A stretch of 64,000 nucleotides of DNA from assembly GCA_001512635.1 (NCBI GenBank), contig LFSA01000021.1, positions 1 to 64,000 on the forward strand. The letters are read 5' to 3'. The DNA comes from Pelotomaculum sp. DTU098 (GTDB taxonomy: Bacteria; Bacillota; Desulfotomaculia; Desulfotomaculales; Pelotomaculaceae). The notes beneath the pieces were generated by a model. The model did not search any database and was not told the origin of the DNA. It saw only the letters and a program-made list of their open reading frames with translations. Every line of letters begins with the position of its first letter. Within the stretch, counting starts at the first letter, position 1. The position numbers and the translations under genes were made by a program. Positions 43,916 to 51,332 of the stretch are shown here, piece by piece.

Positions 43916-43944
43916 TTGTTCCCGTTCCCGCCTTGGTGTATAAT
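43916..43944 (+). promoter_or_regulatory. Sigma-A type promoter of the MFS-deacetylase unit
   Basis: TTGTTC (43916-43921) and a perfect TATAAT (43939-43944) are 17 bp apart, ~30 bp before the MFS start. The promoter is well formed for housekeeping expression. Confidence 0.7.
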
Positions 43945-43977
43945 AGCAATTAACCATATGGAGGGGTGCCTGAACAC

Positions 43978-45171
43978 TTGCATAGTTTGAAACGCGTTTT
44001 ATCTTCAAGAAAAGATTTCAGCCTATTACTGATCCTTTTTTTGATGGAATTCACCCGCGGCGCCTTTTATCTGACCTTCCTCCCCCTTTACGCAGTCAAG
44101 TATCTGGGCCTGTCCGTCGCTGTTTCCGGACTGGCTATCTCAGCCCATTACTTCGTAGAAACACTCTTCAAAGGGGCAGCCGGTTGGCAGCTGGATCGCC
44201 GGGGACACCGGATCCTGAACATCAGTTTCAGCCTTGGCCTGGCAACTTTGTTGTTAATGAAGATGTTTCCCACAGCAGCAGTTCTTGTAATCGGTTCGGC
44301 TGTTTTTGGTTTGTCCGTAACACCGGTGTGGCTGGCTGTGGTCAGCGGAGTGGCACCGGTACAGTTAAAAGACCGGGCCTCCCGGATGGGCATTGTCTTT
44401 GCGGTTTGGCTGACAGGCGCCGGGGGAGGGCCTGTTGTAATAAGTTTTTTCATCGAAAATAATTACAACCTGGCTTTCTGGTTCTTGATTGCCCTCTGGG
44501 GCCTGGCTTTAATAGTGTCGGCAACAATGCCCGGAAAGGGCGCGGACAGGGCAGGCGGCAGCCCGGGCTTCTCCTTATTTAAAGAAGTTGCCAGGATGGC
44601 CGGGAACCCCTCGGTCAAGTACATCCTGCTGCCGGGAATGTTCCTCCAGACCCTGGCTGGCGGGCTAATTCTGCCGCTGCTGCCCCTTTACGCCCAGGAT
44701 GTTATCGGTTTCAGCCCCAGGCAGTACGCCTTTCTGCTTATAGCAGGGGGGGCTGCGGCAGTCCTTTGTTTTCTCCCCATGGGACACCTGGCCGACCGTT
44801 TCAGGTTAAGGTACCTGCTGGCTACGGGATTCGGCCTGACAGCCTTATCCCTGGCCATGTTTTCCACAGCCAGAGCAGCGCTCTCTGCCTATTTGCTGGC
44901 TGCCCTGGTTGGCTTTTCCTATGCCGTCGTTCTTCCTGCCTGGAATAACCTGCTGGCAAAGTCCATCTCCCCGGAACACCAGGCAACCGGCTGGGGCCTA
45001 TTTGCTACTGTTGAAGGGATGGGGATTGCCGTAGGCCCAGCCCTGGGAGGGGCCGTGACGAAGTCCTTCGGCCTTACCTCATCCATCATTGTTAGCACAG
45101 TCCTGCTTGCCGTCATGGCCTGCTTTTACTTCCTGTACCCGGTGGAAAAGTTCTTTTTCAGGCAGATTTAA
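43978..45171 (+). CDS. Major facilitator superfamily transporter
   Basis: A 12-helix exporter-type MFS protein (~398 aa). The loop-2/3 motif is visible as GAAGWQLDRRGHRILN and its repeat in the second half as GHLADRFRLRYLL; the central cytoplasmic loop (GKGADRAGGSPGFSLFKEVA) joins two six-helix halves. The start is uncertain: GGAGGGG at 43960-43966 overlaps an in-frame GTG (43966) but suits the TTG at 43978 better. The substrate cannot be predicted. The deacetylase gene starts 17 bp downstream, so both are one operon. Confidence 0.9.
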   Translation: MHSLKRVLSSRKDFSLLLILFLMEFTRGAFYLTFLPLYAVKYLGLSVAVSGLAISAHYFVETLFKGAAGWQLDRRGHRILNISFSLGLATLLLMKMFPTAAVLVIGSAVFGLSVTPVWLAVVSGVAPVQLKDRASRMGIVFAVWLTGAGGGPVVISFFIENNYNLAFWFLIALWGLALIVSATMPGKGADRAGGSPGFSLFKEVARMAGNPSVKYILLPGMFLQTLAGGLILPLLPLYAQDVIGFSPRQYAFLLIAGGAAAVLCFLPMGHLADRFRLRYLLATGFGLTALSLAMFSTARAALSAYLLAALVGFSYAVVLPAWNNLLAKSISPEHQATGWGLFATVEGMGIAVGPALGGAVTKSFGLTSSIIVSTVLLAVMACFYFLYPVEKFFFRQI

Positions 45172-45188
45172 AAGGAGAGGCTTGCATC

Positions 45189-46493
45189 GTGGCACTATCC
45201 TTTTTTTACGCAGTTCTTTTAATCCTGCTGGTTTACACCATTGTGCCCACGCTGATGGCCCGTCTGGGGAAGATCGGGGTTATTTCCAGCCTTCCCAAAG
45301 GGGGCCGTTGGGTCTCCCTTACCTTTGACGATGGGCCGGAGCCCTGTTACACACCGCAAATCCTGGAGATCCTGGAACGGTACAGGATCAAGGCCTGCTT
45401 TTTTGTGGTGGGGACAAAGGCCAGGGCTTACCCTGAATTAATCAAGCAAATAGCGGCTGCCGGCCACACCCTGGGCAATCATGGTTACAGGCACAGAGCC
45501 GTCTGTTTTCAGGGACCGTACTCAACAACCCGGGAGATCCGGGAAACCAACCAGGCCATTGAAGAAATCACCGGAGAAAAAGTGCGCTTCTACCGTCCGG
45601 CCTGGGGTCTTTTCAATCTATGCTCCATCTGCTATTACCGGCTCAATGGCCTCAAAGCTATTCTCTGGACCTTCATGAGCTGGGACTGGAGCAAAAGGGC
45701 TACAGCTGAAAGCATCGCCCGCAGGGTATTGAGCAGAGTGAAGGACGGGGCTATTATCGTCCTTCATGACAGCGGCTCCACACCGGGTGCGGCAGATGAC
45801 GCGCCCGCCCAGGTTGTAAGGGCGCTTCCCGTAATCCTGGATGGCCTGGAAAAACGCGGGCTGAAGGTGGTTCCCCTGGAGGAAGCGCTTAAGGCAAGGC
45901 AGCCCGGCAGGCTGACCTTGAAAAAGTGTGTCCAGCGGCTCTGGGGGATTTTTGAATGGACCTTCAGGAAACTGGGCAGGATCAGGGAACTGGAAGAAGG
46001 TAAAAACTCCTTTTACCGCATGGCTCCGCGCCGCTACCGGGGAAAGGAATGGCTGATGCCGGATGGAACCCTGCTCAAGCCCGGAAACACTTATCTGGAA
46101 TTGCATATAAATAACAACCGGCTACAGGAATTGATTGACGGGGACATGTCAATTGAACGAATAGTTTTGAAGGCGCTCCGGGAAGCGCAGAAGGAACTGC
46201 CCCTGCTGGCGGACTTATTGAAAAACAACCCCGCTTATCAAGACGTCAAGATCCTCTTTGGTATTACCCTTCTCCACCGGGGCACCGAGCGCCTGGGTTT
46301 TACCTCCATTGAGATGAAGCCGGGCCTCTTCCGCACCCTGACCGGCTGGTACGAACGATGGCTTTTAGCTCTCTTTCACCCATACGGTTATAAAGCTTTA
46401 AAAACCTACCGGAAGAAACTCACCCCCAGGTATCTGGTCATGACCCGCCAGGAACTGATCAACCGCTACTACCGCCCGGGGGGAAACAGGTGA
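45189..46493 (+). CDS. Polysaccharide deacetylase with a C-terminal YkoP-like domain
   Basis: A membrane-anchored CE4 enzyme (434 aa) that removes acetyl groups from cell-wall or polymer amino sugars. After an N-terminal helix (FFYAVLLILLVYTIVP) the NodB domain shows motif 1 TFDDGP, motif 2 HGYRH, motif 3 RPAWG and motif 5 LHDSG. From about residue 250 a second domain of ~180 aa follows, with LLKPGNTYLELHINNNRLQE, GITLLHRGTERLGF and YLVMTRQELINRYY; I associate it with the Bacillus YkoP protein, function unknown. The GTG start has AAAGGAGAGG upstream. It is co-transcribed with the MFS transporter. Confidence 0.88.
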   Translation: MALSFFYAVLLILLVYTIVPTLMARLGKIGVISSLPKGGRWVSLTFDDGPEPCYTPQILEILERYRIKACFFVVGTKARAYPELIKQIAAAGHTLGNHGYRHRAVCFQGPYSTTREIRETNQAIEEITGEKVRFYRPAWGLFNLCSICYYRLNGLKAILWTFMSWDWSKRATAESIARRVLSRVKDGAIIVLHDSGSTPGAADDAPAQVVRALPVILDGLEKRGLKVVPLEEALKARQPGRLTLKKCVQRLWGIFEWTFRKLGRIRELEEGKNSFYRMAPRRYRGKEWLMPDGTLLKPGNTYLELHINNNRLQELIDGDMSIERIVLKALREAQKELPLLADLLKNNPAYQDVKILFGITLLHRGTERLGFTSIEMKPGLFRTLTGWYERWLLALFHPYGYKALKTYRKKLTPRYLVMTRQELINRYYRPGGNR

Positions 46494-46648
46494 AGGGCAA
46501 CAGGGAAGTTTTTGAACACGAAACATCTTATACTGCTCCCGGCCCAGCGGGCTGGCTCCGGATCTGGCTCCGGATAAAGAAAAATTTCTTTTGAGGTAAA
46601 TGAATAGATATTGATTGATTAATTAAGGCGTTAACGGGGTGATTGCAA

Positions 46649-48076
46649 ATGAACAGCCACAGGCTGGCTGCTGAGCTCAGAAAGATTTATCCTGAAGACA
46701 GGATAATCACCGGGGAACTAGAGCGAAGGATTTATAACTACGACAGCTCCTTTATGGCCAGATTCCACAACTTTATGCCCGACGCCGTTGTGCTTCCCCG
46801 CTCCACCGCAGAAGTATCGGCCACCCTGCGCCTGGCCTCGGAGCACAAAATACCCGTAGTTCCCCGGGGTGCTGGCAGCGGGGAAACCTGTGGGTGCCTG
46901 GCGATAAGGGGGGGGATTGTGCTGGATCTCTCCTCCTGGGACACCATCGAAGAGGTAGATTCAGCCAACATGCAGGTCATCGCCCGGCCCGGCGTGGTTC
47001 ATTATAAATTAAATAAACATCTAGAAAAATATGGATTATTCTTTCCACCGGATCCCGGGAGCACCCGGATGTGCACCATAGGCGGCATGGTAGCAAATAA
47101 TTCCAGCGGCTTGCGGGCCATAAAATACGGTACAACCGAACAGTATGTCCTTGGTTTAGAAGTGGTACTTGCCGGCGGCCAGGTCATCCAAACGGGAGGC
47201 GTCAGGTGCAAGGCCCTGAAGAACGTATCGGGACTCAACTTAACCAAGCTTTTTGTGGGCTCGGAAGGCATTTTGGGCGTGATTACAAAGGTGCGTTTGA
47301 GGGTTTGGCCCAAGCCCAGAGCCCGGGGCATCGCCATGGCCTGCTTTGCAGATTTGAACGAAGCCCCGGCCGCCGTCCTGGATGTTTACCGGGCCGGCAT
47401 CATGCCCTCCGGGATTGAGGTCCTGGACGCCTCGGCCATTCGGGCCATCAACCTTTACCGGCCGGATATCAACCTGCCTCCCTCTGAAGCAATCCTGCTC
47501 TTTGAAGTGGACGGCAACCCCGCCAGCGTAGAATGGGAAGGCCGTCAGATTGCCGAGATTGTAGGAAAACGCGCCTTTTCCGTGGAATGGTCTACAGACC
47601 CGGACCGGATGAAAGACCTGTGGCGGGGACGCAGCGTAGTTGCCGTAGCAGCTGCAAGGCTCCGGCAGGGCGGCAGCAGGATCTTTGCAGGCGAAGACAT
47701 TAGCGTTCCCCTGGACAAGGTAACGGAAGCCCTGCTCAGAATAAAAGAACTCAGTCATAAACACAGTATCCCCGTGGTCAATTACGGACATATCGGCGAC
47801 GGTAATGTTCATACAGCCCCTGTCATTAACTTGAACAGCCCGGAAGAGATCGAACGCGCCAATAAACTGGTGGACGATATTCACCGGCTCGCTATTGAGC
47901 TTAACGGAACCACCACCGGCGAGCACGGGGTGGGAGCCGTACGAAACCAGTATGCCTGGGATGAACACGGTGAGGCGGTCAATATTATGAAGCGAATTAA
48001 GAAAGCCCTGGATCCGGATAACATAATGAACCCGGGCAAAATGCTGCCTGCGGAAGGAGACACAGGTGGTGTTTGA
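46649..48076 (+). CDS. glcD: FAD-linked 2-hydroxyacid oxidase subunit, GlcD type
   Basis: A FAD-dependent dehydrogenase of the GlcD/LldD2/D-lactate dehydrogenase group (476 aa). The PP-loop FAD domain shows VVPRGAGSGETCGCLAI and GGMVANNSSGLRAIKYGTT; the C-terminal VAO domain shows NYGHIGDGNVHTAP and GTTTGEHGVGAVR, with the conserved His residues. Substrates are glycolate, D-lactate or a similar 2-hydroxyacid. I chose the ATG at 46649 (GGGGTGA upstream); a TTG lies two codons earlier. glcF overlaps its end by 11 bp. Confidence 0.93.
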   Translation: MNSHRLAAELRKIYPEDRIITGELERRIYNYDSSFMARFHNFMPDAVVLPRSTAEVSATLRLASEHKIPVVPRGAGSGETCGCLAIRGGIVLDLSSWDTIEEVDSANMQVIARPGVVHYKLNKHLEKYGLFFPPDPGSTRMCTIGGMVANNSSGLRAIKYGTTEQYVLGLEVVLAGGQVIQTGGVRCKALKNVSGLNLTKLFVGSEGILGVITKVRLRVWPKPRARGIAMACFADLNEAPAAVLDVYRAGIMPSGIEVLDASAIRAINLYRPDINLPPSEAILLFEVDGNPASVEWEGRQIAEIVGKRAFSVEWSTDPDRMKDLWRGRSVVAVAAARLRQGGSRIFAGEDISVPLDKVTEALLRIKELSHKHSIPVVNYGHIGDGNVHTAPVINLNSPEEIERANKLVDDIHRLAIELNGTTTGEHGVGAVRNQYAWDEHGEAVNIMKRIKKALDPDNIMNPGKMLPAEGDTGGV

Positions 48077-49328
48077 GGAACTTTCTGATCTTAAAGAACA
48101 CTATTTGCGCTGTGTGCGCTGCGGACAGTGCCGGTCGGTCTGTCCGGTCTTTGAAGAAGTGCGGAACGAAACCGCTGCACCCAGGTCCAAAGTCTTTCTG
48201 GCCCACATGCTTTCCAGCGGCGAACTAAGGCCCTGCCCGGAAGCAGCGGCACACTTCTCCAGGTGTATACTCTGCCAGGCCTGCACCAGGGAATGCCCCT
48301 CTGCCGTGCCCGTCCATAAAATCATCCTGGCAGCACGCTCAATGCTGGCCAGGGAACATCCTTCCCGGATTCGTGCAACTATCTTCAGGGAAATCTGGAC
48401 CCGCCCCGCCCTGCTCAAGCTGGCAGCCGGGTTCGTCCGCTGCAGCCAGAGTCTGGGGCTTGTTAAAATAGGCCAGGCCTGCGGCCTTTTGCCGCCCGCT
48501 TTCTCCTTACCCGGCAGGTTGCCCCGCCGGCCTGCCCTGAGCTCCCTTCCTGAAATCACACCCGCTGCCGGAAAGTTAACAGCGCGCCTGGGATACTTTC
48601 TGGGCTGCTCAACCAACTACCTTTATCCGGAAATTGCCAGGAGTACTGTTTCAGTTCTCTCACAGCTGGGTTGTGAGGTAGTGCTCCCACAAACATTAAA
48701 ATGCTGTGGTCTGCCCCAGCTGGAAAGCGGTGAATTGGAGGCTGTAGCCCCAATGGTCCATGACAACCTGGCAACTTTCAAACGACTGGGGGTAAACACA
48801 ATTTTTTCAGACTGCGCCTCATGTACGGCAACCCTTAAAGAACTCCAGGTTCAACAACTCTTTAGCGGAATTGAAATCCTGGATCTCTCCGGACTGCTGC
48901 TTGATCTTCTGGACAACTATAATTCCGGTATAAAAGAGCTAAACAGGGTGGCAACTTACCATGATCCCTGCCATCTCGCCGGGGCCCAGGGAATTACCCT
49001 CAGTCCGCGCCAGCTGCTCCGTCGAACAGGCGTAGAATTCAGGGAAATGAAAGATGCCGGCAATTGCTGTGGTGGAGGTGGCACCTTTGCCATCTACCAC
49101 TATGATCTCAGTATGAAAATATTGAGTAAGAAAATTAAATCCATTGAGGAAACAGGCGCAGACACAGTGGCAACCTTCTGCCCCACCTGCATTATGCAAC
49201 TACGCCACGGCCTGGCTAAACAAAAACTGGCCATTGAAGTGGCACATCCTGTACAACTGCTGGCCCAAAGCCTGAAAACCGGTTTAAACACAAAAAAACC
49301 CTACGATTTAGCAGGGTCCAAAGAATAA
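48066..49328 (+). CDS. glcF: Iron-sulfur subunit of a 2-hydroxyacid oxidase, GlcF type
   Basis: A 420-aa electron-transfer partner of GlcD. Two [4Fe-4S] ferredoxin motifs lie at the N-terminus (CVRCGQCRSVCP and CILCQACTRECP). Two CCG domains follow, the first ending KCCGLPQLESG with CASC, the second NCCGGGGTF with CPTC; these are typical of GlcF, LutA and HdrB. It starts with GTG within the end of glcD (11-bp overlap) and is translationally coupled. The unit probably feeds electrons from glycolate or lactate oxidation to menaquinone or another carrier, which fits lactate use by a sulfate reducer. Confidence 0.93.
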   Translation: MVFEELSDLKEHYLRCVRCGQCRSVCPVFEEVRNETAAPRSKVFLAHMLSSGELRPCPEAAAHFSRCILCQACTRECPSAVPVHKIILAARSMLAREHPSRIRATIFREIWTRPALLKLAAGFVRCSQSLGLVKIGQACGLLPPAFSLPGRLPRRPALSSLPEITPAAGKLTARLGYFLGCSTNYLYPEIARSTVSVLSQLGCEVVLPQTLKCCGLPQLESGELEAVAPMVHDNLATFKRLGVNTIFSDCASCTATLKELQVQQLFSGIEILDLSGLLLDLLDNYNSGIKELNRVATYHDPCHLAGAQGITLSPRQLLRRTGVEFREMKDAGNCCGGGGTFAIYHYDLSMKILSKKIKSIEETGADTVATFCPTCIMQLRHGLAKQKLAIEVAHPVQLLAQSLKTGLNTKKPYDLAGSKE

Positions 49329-49466
49329 CTCATCTCCAGCAGTTTTATCTATTTCTATTAGTCTCCTCAGGGTTCTTCCACAGGGTTCTGCGCAACCCCT
49401 TTAAACATATTCATATTTCAACCGTATAAATTAAAACTTTATTTAAATCAGTCTTTTTCCAGTAGG

Positions 49467-49610
49467 CTAGCCAGCCAGTTTCCTGGCTTCCACTTCTATT
49501 TCCCTGGCCCATTCCAGCCAGGCTTCCTGAATTTTTAACTCCAACTCTACTTCCTGAGCCAGTTCAAGCTCAATCTCGCGCACCAATTCTTTGGACAGAG
49601 TTTTAATCAT
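49467..49610 (-). CDS. Small charged helical protein, tandem paralogue 1
   Basis: A 47-aa protein preceded by AAAGGGTG ~8 nt before its ATG. It starts MIKTLSKELVREIELELAQE, continues with ELEL repeats and EAW, and ends EARKLAG. It is almost wholly predicted helix with alternating acidic and hydrophobic residues, and no Cys or membrane segment. It is 30/47 identical to paralogue 2, and the two genes are also very similar in DNA over the ELVREIELELA part, so they arose by recent duplication. I recognise no family. It is the last of four tandem minus-strand genes. Confidence 0.8.
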   Translation of the reverse strand: MIKTLSKELVREIELELAQEVELELKIQEAWLEWAREIEVEARKLAG

Positions 49611-49658
49611 TTATTGTACACCCTTTCTCTTGTTGTACTTTTTTTGTCCGGAAACGGT

Positions 49659-49682
49659 TTGTGATAATTTTTACTAACTTGG
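49659..49682 (-). repeat. 24-bp repeated element upstream of small paralogue 1
   Basis: This 24-bp sequence (core TTGTGATAATTTTTACTAA on the plus strand) matches 49907-49930 at 23 of 24 positions. It ends 49 bp upstream of the start codon of paralogue 1. Since the spacers around it differ in sequence, conservation of the element and of its distance points to a promoter or regulatory site. Confidence 0.75.
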
Positions 49683-49712
49683 ACACCCAAAAACCCTTCG
49701 GCCATGCTTTAC

Positions 49713-49856
49713 CTAGCCTGCCAGCTTCATGCCTTGCACTTTGATTTTTCTGGCATAAGCCGCCCATGCTTCCTCAATCCACAACTCCAGTTGCATCTCC
49801 CTTGCCAGTTCAAGCTCCATCTCGCGCACCAATTCTTTTGGCATTGTCTTTTTCAT
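49713..49856 (-). CDS. Small charged helical protein, tandem paralogue 2
   Basis: A 47-aa protein with an ideal ribosome binding site (AAAGGGGGTG, 5 nt before the ATG). It starts MKKTMPKELVREMELELARE, has IEEAW in the middle and ends VQGMKLAG. It aligns with paralogues 1, 3 and 4 from the first residue, with the shared pattern K-E-L-V-R-E-x-E-L-E-L-A in the first half and an EAW block near residue 29. Strongly helical and amphipathic, it may self-associate or bind another helix. The function is unknown. The repeated 24-bp element lies 51 bp upstream of its start. Confidence 0.82.
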   Translation of the reverse strand: MKKTMPKELVREMELELAREMQLELWIEEAWAAYARKIKVQGMKLAG

Positions 49857-49906
49857 TTTAACACCCCCTTTCTCGTTTATTCTCCTTATATCTCCTGAAA
49901 TCTAAA

Positions 49907-49930
49907 TTGTGATAATTTTTACTAATTTGG
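49907..49930 (-). repeat. 24-bp repeated element upstream of small paralogue 2
   Basis: The second copy of the element at 49659-49682 (one C/T difference), 51 bp upstream of the start of paralogue 2. A weaker relative (TTGTGACAGTTATAAC, near 50174-50189) lies at a similar distance upstream of paralogue 3. Confidence 0.75.
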
Positions 49931-49957
49931 TTGTGCGAAACAGCATTCCTTGTTGCC

Positions 49958-50107
49958 CTAGTTCACCGGCCTGGCTCTCTGGGTTTGTGCTTCGGTCTTT
50001 TTAGCATGAATCACCCAGGCTTCCTCAATCATAGCTTCAGTCTGGCCTTTCTTTTTAAGCTCCATCTCTATTTCGCGCATAATCTCTTTTACCATCATCC
50101 GCCTCAC
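49958..50107 (-). CDS. Small charged helical protein, tandem paralogue 3
   Basis: A 49-aa protein. I chose the GTG at 50107: AAGGAGTGG lies ~8 nt upstream, and only with this start does MRRMMVKEIMREIEMELKKK align from residue 1 with paralogues 1 and 2. Two internal ATGs follow closely. It keeps the IEEAW block and then diverges into a basic end (TQRARPVN). It lacks one run of alternating ELEL residues and is more basic than its neighbours. The function is unknown. Confidence 0.75.
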   Translation of the reverse strand: MRRMMVKEIMREIEMELKKKGQTEAMIEEAWVIHAKKTEAQTQRARPVN

Positions 50108-50224
50108 ATCCAGCCACTCCTTTAAAATATTCTCTTTCTATAAATGTGCTTTAAACCCAGCTATAAAGTATCTTTGTGACAGTTATAACAATCTAACCCG
50201 TATAAAAATAACGCTTGCCTTTTC

Positions 50225-50380
50225 TTACGAAGCCAGTCTTCTATCCTTCTCCAGCTTGTTGATAACATTCTTAATCCAGGCAATAAGGATGGCTTCGTTT
50301 GTTTTATCCTCACGCCTTGTTTCCTGGGCCAATTCATGTGCTACTTCACAGACAAGTACCTTCTCTATGTTTTTTTGCAC
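50225..50380 (-). CDS. Small charged helical protein, tandem paralogue 4 (divergent)
   Basis: A 51-aa protein starting at a GTG 8 nt after AAAGGGGG. MQKNIEKVLVCEVAHELAQE aligns with the MKKTMPKELVREMELELARE head of paralogue 2 without gaps, and NEAILIAW falls in the place of EEAW. The end, INKLEKDRRLAS, is unlike the others. It is the most divergent member and is first in the direction of transcription. It is separated from the Cys-rich gene upstream by ~400 bp with a terminator. The function is unknown. Confidence 0.65.
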   Translation of the reverse strand: MQKNIEKVLVCEVAHELAQETRREDKTNEAILIAWIKNVINKLEKDRRLAS

Positions 50381-50777
50381 ATTTTTAACCCCCTTTGCCG
50401 GTACAGGACTGAGCAACATAACCAAAAACAATAACACTGATGGTTACCAATTATACAGCTGTTCCGCACTTGATTGTTATAGCTTTCACAAATTTACTTT
50501 AAACCAAGAACATGCAAATGATATGCCAGCAATTTCTTTTGAAAAATAAAAAACCCCTCAAAAAGAATAGGGGTTAAGAATTTAAACTATTTCCAGTTCT
50601 TACCTGAGCTTGCTCCAATACAGCATGCCCTGTTCTATATTGGTGCAAATAGGGCTAATAAAAGACAAAAATATTATAAAAAATTATAATATAATACAAT
50701 ATATAAAAATTATCTCATATAATAATTCTTTTTACATAATTTGTTTCAAAAAAATGATCACTTACTAATCTACTTTC
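50381..50777. other. Intergenic region between the small-gene array and the YkgJ-like gene
   Basis: About 400 bp. It contains the terminator of the YkgJ-like gene (50545-50575), an AT-rich stretch (50640-50760, up to ~80% A+T, with repeated ATAATATAAT-like runs) and the presumed promoter of paralogue 4. I see no ORF with coding character. Confidence 0.5.
50545..50575 (-). terminator. Rho-independent terminator downstream of the YkgJ-like gene
   Basis: On the minus strand AACCCC (50575-50570) pairs with GGGGTT (50557-50552) around a 12-nt loop, and is followed by TTTTATTTTTC. The stem is short but the U-run is good. It is ~200 bp beyond the YkgJ-like stop codon. Confidence 0.6.
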
Positions 50778-51314
50778 CTATCTTTCCAAAAGCCTCTTCC
50801 AGGGTTCCTCCGCCAGCCTGTCCAGGCGGCGTGATTCCCATATAACTCCATCCCTCAGTAGCGGGTCCTTTATTAACTCCTCCCAGGCCAGGCGGGCTCT
50901 GGCCAGGAACCGCCGGTCCAAAAGTCCGATGTCGCCTGCTTTGACCAGGGGACAAAGCAGGGCTGCCCCTTCCTCCAAAATAAGCTTGAATTCCCCGCTT
51001 TCAGATATGTAGGGCGCCAGGGGAAATATCCTGCAGGCAAAGGGCCTTTTATCCCTGGGACAGGTTCCGTTGCAGCGGACAAAATACACCACACCCGACC
51101 AAGTAGGGCAGAATTCATAATCCTCTGTAGAGTGCTCTTCCCAGATCAACCAGTCCTCTGCCATGGTGAACATAGTTTCCTCCCCTGGCAGAAGATACAT
51201 TCCCACTCCTTTTTCCCATTCCGAACAACAAGCTGCCCCACACAATTTTCCGCAGTCTACGGGCAAGGGAGTAACATCGTTGAGGAGCTTGTATACCCTG
51301 TTCCAGTCGACCAA
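50778..51314 (-). CDS. Cysteine-rich YkgJ-like metal-binding protein
   Basis: A 178-aa cytoplasmic protein with the Cys pattern of the YkgJ (zinc/iron-chelating, CxxxCC) family: CGKLCGAACCSEW near the N-terminus, then FVRCNGTCPRDKRPFACRIFPL and a late CPLV. Such proteins probably bind a Fe-S cluster or metal through these Cys residues; no reaction is known. It starts 18 bp after the htrA stop on the same strand, so it may be co-transcribed with htrA. The length is usual for the Clostridial form. Confidence 0.8.
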   Translation of the reverse strand: MVDWNRVYKLLNDVTPLPVDCGKLCGAACCSEWEKGVGMYLLPGEETMFTMAEDWLIWEEHSTEDYEFCPTWSGVVYFVRCNGTCPRDKRPFACRIFPLAPYISESGEFKLILEEGAALLCPLVKAGDIGLLDRRFLARARLAWEELIKDPLLRDGVIWESRRLDRLAEEPWKRLLER

Positions 51315-51332
51315 AAATTTCCTCTCCTAAGT

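Noticed and set aside
47240-47968. 242-codon minus-strand frame across glcD
   Set aside because: Antisense shadow of the FAD subunit gene, without a ribosome binding site or domain.
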